NCBI RefSeq assembly: GCF_000381525.1
Contig: NZ_KB906610.1
Span: 22,482 to 86,481, forward strand
Direction of reading: 5' to 3'
DNA: 64,000 nucleotides
Origin: Peptostreptococcus anaerobius VPI 4330 = DSM 2949
GTDB lineage: Bacteria; Bacillota; Clostridia; Peptostreptococcales; Peptostreptococcaceae
Shown piece by piece: positions 61,301 to 64,000 of the stretch (position 1 is the first letter of the stretch; the number at the start of each line of letters is the position of its first letter). The position numbers and the translations under genes are program-made. Under the pieces are notes generated by a model, which was given only the letters and a program-made list of their open reading frames with translations, was not told the DNA's origin and ran no database searches.

Positions 61301-61906
61301 GAAGCCGGAGAGCCACTTACTCAGGGTTCTATCAACCCTCATGATATAGTAAGGGTAAATGGTATCGGTGGAGTTCAGGAATACATCGTTAAGGAAGTAC
61401 AGAGGGTCTACAGACTGCAGGGTGTTGATATCAACGACAAACATATAGAAGTAATCGTAAGACAGATGCTATCTAAGGTAAAGGTTGAAGATCCAGGAGA
61501 TACAGACCTACTACCAGGTGGATACGAAGAAGTTCTTACATACAACAAGTGCAATGAAGAAGCAATAGCTAAGGGACTTAGACCAGCAGTAGCTAAGAGA
61601 GTCCTACTAGGTATTACTAAGGCATCACTTGCTACAGACTCATTCCTATCAGCAGCATCATTCCAGGAGACTACAAGAGTCCTTACAGACGCTGCTATCA
61701 AGGGTAAAGAAGACCACTTGATAGGTCTAAAGGAGAATGTAATCCTTGGTAAGCTGATACCAGCAGGAACAGGTATGAAGAAGTATAGAAATATAGCGAT
61801 AGAAAAAGACGAACCAGAAGTTGAAGAAGTTGAAGAAATTGAAGAAGTTGAAGAAATTGAAGAAGTTGAAGAAATTGATGTAGCTGAAGACGATATGATG
61901 GTATAG
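58334..61906 (+). CDS. rpoC: RNA polymerase beta' subunit
   Basis: The 1190-aa catalytic partner of RpoB. The N-terminal zinc ribbon uses Cys60, Cys62, Cys75 and Cys78; the magnesium-binding NADFDGDQM is at 447-455 with Asp449, Asp451 and Asp453; the trigger-loop and bridge-helix region includes [28 protein letters not shown]. The start is TTG at 58334 after GGGAGAG. The C-terminus ends in a tandem E-V-E-E-I-E repeat and DDMMV. Confidence 0.97.
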   Translation: MFELNNFESIKIGLASPERIRQWSRGEVKKPETINYRTLKPEKDGLFCERIFGPTKDWECHCGKYRRVRYKGVVCDRCGVEVTKAKVRRERMGHIELAAPMSHIWYFKGIPSRMGLLLDMSPRSLEKVLYFASYVVIDPGETGLAHKQVLTEREYRNAVEKYGYDFEVGIGAEAVKKLLERIDLDQQSKELREDLVDATGQKRIRTIRRLEVVEAFKKSGNKPEWMILEAIPVIPPDLRPMVQLDGGRFATSDLNDLYRRVINRNNRLKRLLELGAPEIIVRNEKRMLQEAVDALIDNGRRGRPVTGPGNRPLKSLSDMLKGKQGRFRQNLLGKRVDYSGRSVIVVGPELKFYQCGLPKKMALELFKPFVMDKLVEKGYAHNIKSAKTIVEKVKPEVWDVLEEVIKSHPVLLNRAPTLHRLGIQAFEPVLVEGKAIKLHPLVCTAYNADFDGDQMAVHVPLSVEAQAEARYLMLSVNNILAPKDGSPITTPSQDMVLGSYYLTIEAQEGAKGTGSVFKDYNELLLAYFNHKVEIHAAVKLRVTLEDGRKSLVESTVGRFIFNEGIPQDLGFVDREKDPFSLEVDFLTDKKSLGKIIDKCFRKHGNTKTAELLDYVKSMGYKYSTVGGITVAVADMDIPEAKYTYIKEAEALVDKYEKAYRRGLISNDERYEKVIETWTETTEKVTDALMDGLDRMNNIFIMAHSGARGSKNQIRQLAGMRGLMANASGKTVEIPVKSNFREGLSVMEYFTSSHGARKGLADTALRTADSGYLTRRLVDVSQDVIVRDIDCGTTETTEIFAIKDGNEVIEEIRDRIVGRYTIDPIIDPATGQELVPADTMILEDDADRIVAAGIEKVKIRTVLNCKTEHGVCAKCYGRNLATGKPVNIGESVGIIAAQSIGEPGTQLTMRTFHTGGVAGGDITQGLPRVEELFEARKPKGLAVITEISGTVQIDESGKRKEVIVTSADGESEVYPIPYGSRIKVKNDMYVEAGEPLTQGSINPHDIVRVNGIGGVQEYIVKEVQRVYRLQGVDINDKHIEVIVRQMLSKVKVEDPGDTDLLPGGYEEVLTYNKCNEEAIAKGLRPAVAKRVLLGITKASLATDSFLSAASFQETTRVLTDAAIKGKEDHLIGLKENVILGKLIPAGTGMKKYRNIAIEKDEPEVEEVEEIEEVEEIEEVEEIDVAEDDMMV
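61826..61878 (+). repeat. 18-nt tandem repeat coding for the acidic tail of RpoC
   Basis: GAAGTTGAAGAAATTGAA occurs in tandem at 61826, 61844 and, diverging at its last codon, 61862. It codes for E-V-E-E-I-E hexads. The copies are identical at DNA level, so the tail may vary in length between strains. Confidence 0.85.
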
Positions 61907-61911
61907 TCTAA

Positions 61912-61937
61912 AAAGACCCCCGAGTGGGGTCTTTTTT
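61912..61937 (+). terminator. Terminator of rpoB-rpoC
   Basis: AAAGACCCC pairs with GGGGTCTTT around CGAGT, with a T-run to 61937. Confidence 0.93.
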
Positions 61938-62015
61938 TATAAATTTTTAAAAAGTGAAAGAAAATTACACACAATCAAAAAGAGAGGTGTTAATCTCTCT
62001 CTTTGATTTATAGTT

Positions 62016-62738
62016 TTATCTATATAAGAAATCTATATTTTCTGTTGGAGTTATTATGTCTGATGAATCAACCTCTGCATTGTTAAGTATATAGCCATAG
62101 ATACTATTTTTAGATATAGCCCCATATGATTTTGGCATCTTATTTTTAAAATATCCTACAACATTCATTTTATGCCAATTACCGTCTGTTTTAACTAATG
62201 ATAACATATGTTCATCATTATGAATTTCAAACGCCTTTATTCCCATTCTAAGCATAGCCTGATTGAAAGTGTATGTATATCCCTCACAAACTGCTGTCTG
62301 ATAATCTGATAATGAATATGGACTATGTGACCTTAGTATATTTTCTTTAGACATATCCGTTGTATTTTCGTTATATGGATATGTTATTTTAAGATACCTT
62401 GCAAACCTCAAAGATTTTTCTTCTTGTGTAGTTAATTCATTAGCCCCTGATTCTGCTATCATTCTATCTATTACATTTAAGTTTGATTTGTATTTATCTT
62501 TATTATAAACTTCTTTAGTTAAATTACTGTGTGTCATTCCCATTATTATTTCTATAGTTTTGAAATTAGTTCCGTCAATGTTTTCAACTTCTTGATCCAT
62601 AGCAAAACCTAAAGATCTTGCAAGCATCATTAATGACTTGTTTGAATTAACATTCTTGTCTACAACAATAGTTTTTAAGTTGCTATTGCTGTCTACTGAC
62701 TTATATATTTGGTGATTTAATTAAGAAAAAATTAAGCT
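62016..62738 (-). pseudogene. Degraded copy of the CWB2/transglutaminase-like wall protein
   Basis: The frame is open from 62738, after a TAA, to 62016, but has no good start codon or ribosome binding site at its head. It begins YKSVDSNSNLKTIVVDK, matching the linker-to-domain region of the intact neighbour, then jumps directly to VNSN...LARSLGF, missing about 75-80 residues present in the neighbour. The transglutaminase-like core remains, with Cys in TAVCEGYTYTF, His in NDEHMLSLV and Asp replaced near MNVVGY. An internal ATG (62630) could give a 204-aa protein without signal peptide. Best read as a truncated tandem duplicate. Confidence 0.75.
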
Positions 62739-62780
62739 TTAATTAGGTTTGATTATTAGCTTTACCATTAAACAAAAATA

Positions 62781-62801
62781 GCAAGAGCATTAAGCCCTTG
62801 C
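62781..62801 (-). terminator. Terminator of the CWB2/transglutaminase-like gene
   Basis: On the minus strand GCAAGGGC pairs with GCTCTTGC (G-U pair) around TTAAT, followed by TATTTTTG, 17 nt after the stop codon. Confidence 0.8.
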
Positions 62802-62817
62802 CATTTTTTATAAGATA

Positions 62818-64000
62818 TTACTTATAAAGATAATTTATCTTTTCAGTAGGAGTTATTATATGTCTAGATCCTACTATTTCATTATTAGATATAGTTTTCT
62901 GTGTAAAAATTGGAACGGTATCATAAGTCAATTCTATCTTAACATCCTCCTTTGCATAACCAGATACATCTAAATATGTCCATTTATTATCTAGATTAGC
63001 TAACACCTGCATATGGTTGCTGTCATGAACTTCATGTGAAACAATCCCCATTCTTAACATGGCTTGATTAAATGTATATGTATAACCCTCACATACAGCA
63101 GTTCCATAGTCTGATATGGAATAAGGACTTCTTGATTTAAGCTGATTTTCAACACTAAAGTTATTTATATCAGTATTATAAAAATAATTTATTTTTAAAT
63201 ACTGGGCGAACCTTATTGCCTTTTCTTTTTCTGTTTTCATTTCATTAGCACCAGAAGCATTTATCATAGTATCTATCTTAGATAGATTTGACTTATATTT
63301 TTCCTTATTATAGACTTCTTTAGTCTTCATGCTTTGAGTTATTCCCATAATTATCTCAACAGTCTTGTACTTGTTGTTTCCAACATTTTCTACTTCCTGA
63401 TCTAAACCGAAACCTAAAGACCTTGCTAACACTTTAAATGCGTCATTTGAATTGACTGCACTATCGACTAAAACCTTTCCCGTATCAAGACCCTCATTTT
63501 TCAATCCATTGAATATATATCTATCATAGTCCTGCTGTGTTGCAAAGTACTTCATTGAACTAGGCTTAACATACAAAACGCTTGTACCATTAACCCTAAA
63601 AGCATTAACCTCTTCTCTTGTACTTAATATGCTGTAGCCAGATGGTATACTTTTTTCTACTGATTCGTAATTCAACTTGTCTACAACAACAGTTTTCAAA
63701 TTGCTATTGTTGTCTACTGACTTTATTATATATGTGTACTTGTTTTCTGCTGGCTTTGGAGGTGTTACAGGACCAGGATTTGGCTTTGGAGGTGTTACAG
63801 GACCAGGATTTGGCTTTGGATTTACTGATGTTCTACCATATATAATGTTTTCAACTGGAGTAGATAACATTCCACCTATTATAAACCTGCTCTTTATATC
63901 CTTGATGTAGTTTTTCTGGCTTTCTGACATACTAGAGCCTACAAGCATAATTGATGTATTCGCTTTGGCATTAAGTATATTTATTGATGAAAGTGCATCT
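62818..64000 (-). CDS. Cell-wall protein: CWB2 repeat plus transglutaminase-like domain, 5' end outside the window
   Basis: The frame stays open to the window edge, so the ATG at 63948 is internal. The first readable residues (DALSSINILNAKANTSIMLVG...FIIGGMLSTPVENIIYGR) are the end of a CWB2 cell-wall-binding repeat as in C. difficile Cwp proteins. A proline-rich linker with two PVTPPKPNPG copies follows, then a folded region and a transglutaminase-like core: Cys in GTAVCEGYTYTF, His in SNHMQVL and Asp in TYLDVSGY. Such wall-anchored domains are proteases or peptide cross-linkers of unknown target. The signal peptide must lie upstream. Confidence 0.82.
   Translation of the reverse strand, partial: DALSSINILNAKANTSIMLVGSSMSESQKNYIKDIKSRFIIGGMLSTPVENIIYGRTSVNPKPNPGPVTPPKPNPGPVTPPKPAENKYTYIIKSVDNNSNLKTVVVDKLNYESVEKSIPSGYSILSTREEVNAFRVNGTSVLYVKPSSMKYFATQQDYDRYIFNGLKNEGLDTGKVLVDSAVNSNDAFKVLARSLGFGLDQEVENVGNNKYKTVEIIMGITQSMKTKEVYNKEKYKSNLSKIDTMINASGANEMKTEKEKAIRFAQYLKINYFYNTDINNFSVENQLKSRSPYSISDYGTAVCEGYTYTFNQAMLRMGIVSHEVHDSNHMQVLANLDNKWTYLDVSGYAKEDVKIELTYDTVPIFTQKTISNNEIVGSRHIITPTEKINYLYK
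63752..63811 (-). repeat. Two exact 30-nt tandem repeats coding for the proline-rich linker
   Basis: Copies at 63752-63781 and 63782-63811 are identical and code for a ten-residue PVTPPKPNPG-type unit between the wall-binding repeat and the enzyme domain. Linker length may vary by slippage. Confidence 0.88.

Noticed and set aside
61408..61974. 188-codon minus-strand ORF over the rpoC end
   Set aside because: Ser/Thr/Ile-rich antisense of the rpoC acidic repeat and terminator, not a gene.
1..64000. tRNA or rRNA genes, insertion sequences and prophage
   Set aside because: No cloverleaf-like, rRNA-like, transposase or phage structural sequence was recognised by reading; I could not run a covariance search.

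Overview
The window is a 64 kb piece of a low-GC, Gram-positive anaerobe chromosome. Consensus sigma-A promoters, strong GGAGG ribosome binding sites, an E. hirae-type V-ATPase operon, a D-proline reductase (Stickland) operon, a lysine riboswitch, a T-box leader and a CWB2-type wall protein together point to Peptostreptococcaceae, plausibly Peptostreptococcus. The genus is an inference. The rpoB-rpoC and rplKAJL genes show that this is chromosome.

Layout. 1-1.5 kb: end of a histidine kinase, then a two-gene minus-strand accessory unit whose secreted member is frameshifted. 1.6-9.0 kb (minus): a lysine-riboswitch-controlled operon lysC-asd-[dapA'-'dapB]-dapH-dapL-alr-lysA, in which dapA and dapB look collapsed into one 66-codon in-frame remnant. 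9.3-13.9 kb (plus): a Met-specifier T-box, metNIQ and an M20 amidohydrolase. 14.4-23.1 kb: ntpFIKECGABD, a V-type ATPase whose rotor subunit carries the full sodium-binding residue set. 23.4-26.4 kb: nadABC. 26.9-28.5 kb (minus): a hemolysin III-like membrane protein and an Old Yellow Enzyme relative. 28.8-35 kb: a small membrane protein, a POT peptide transporter, two M24 (Xaa-Pro type) peptidases and a proline iminopeptidase. 35.1-38.6 kb: rpmG-secE-nusG-rplKAJL with an L10 leader. 38.9-43.4 kb: a SGNH/DUF4358-like/MBOAT/DHHW envelope O-acylation operon. 43.5-45.0 kb (minus): a plasmid-like parM-parR pair with 11-nt iterons upstream. 45.2-46.9 kb: a DUF2628-like membrane protein and an SDR-type threonine dehydrogenase. 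47.2-53.2 kb: the proline reductase operon. 53.4-54.0 kb: a TetR regulator. 54.1-61.9 kb: rpoB-rpoC. 62.0-64.0 kb (minus): a CWB2/transglutaminase-like wall protein running off the window, and a degraded copy of it.

How the genes fit together. Peptide import (POT), proline-releasing peptidases and D-proline reductase form a coherent route in which peptide-bound proline becomes the electron acceptor of Stickland fermentation. A sodium-coupled V-ATPase fits such an energy economy. The proline reductase operon is unusual: PrdB and PrdC have cysteine where related enzymes use selenocysteine, PrdE- and PrdD-like halves are fused in circularly permuted order relative to PrdA, and prdR and prdF are not in the window. 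Several spacers (metI-metQ, prdC-prdA, after the DUF2628-like gene) carry short exact or near-exact tandem duplications.

The strongest candidates for something new are the permuted PrdE-PrdD fusion with the Cys-type reductase, the chromosomal ParMRC-like locus, and the dapA-dapB chimera. All family names come from reading the sequences; no database search was run.
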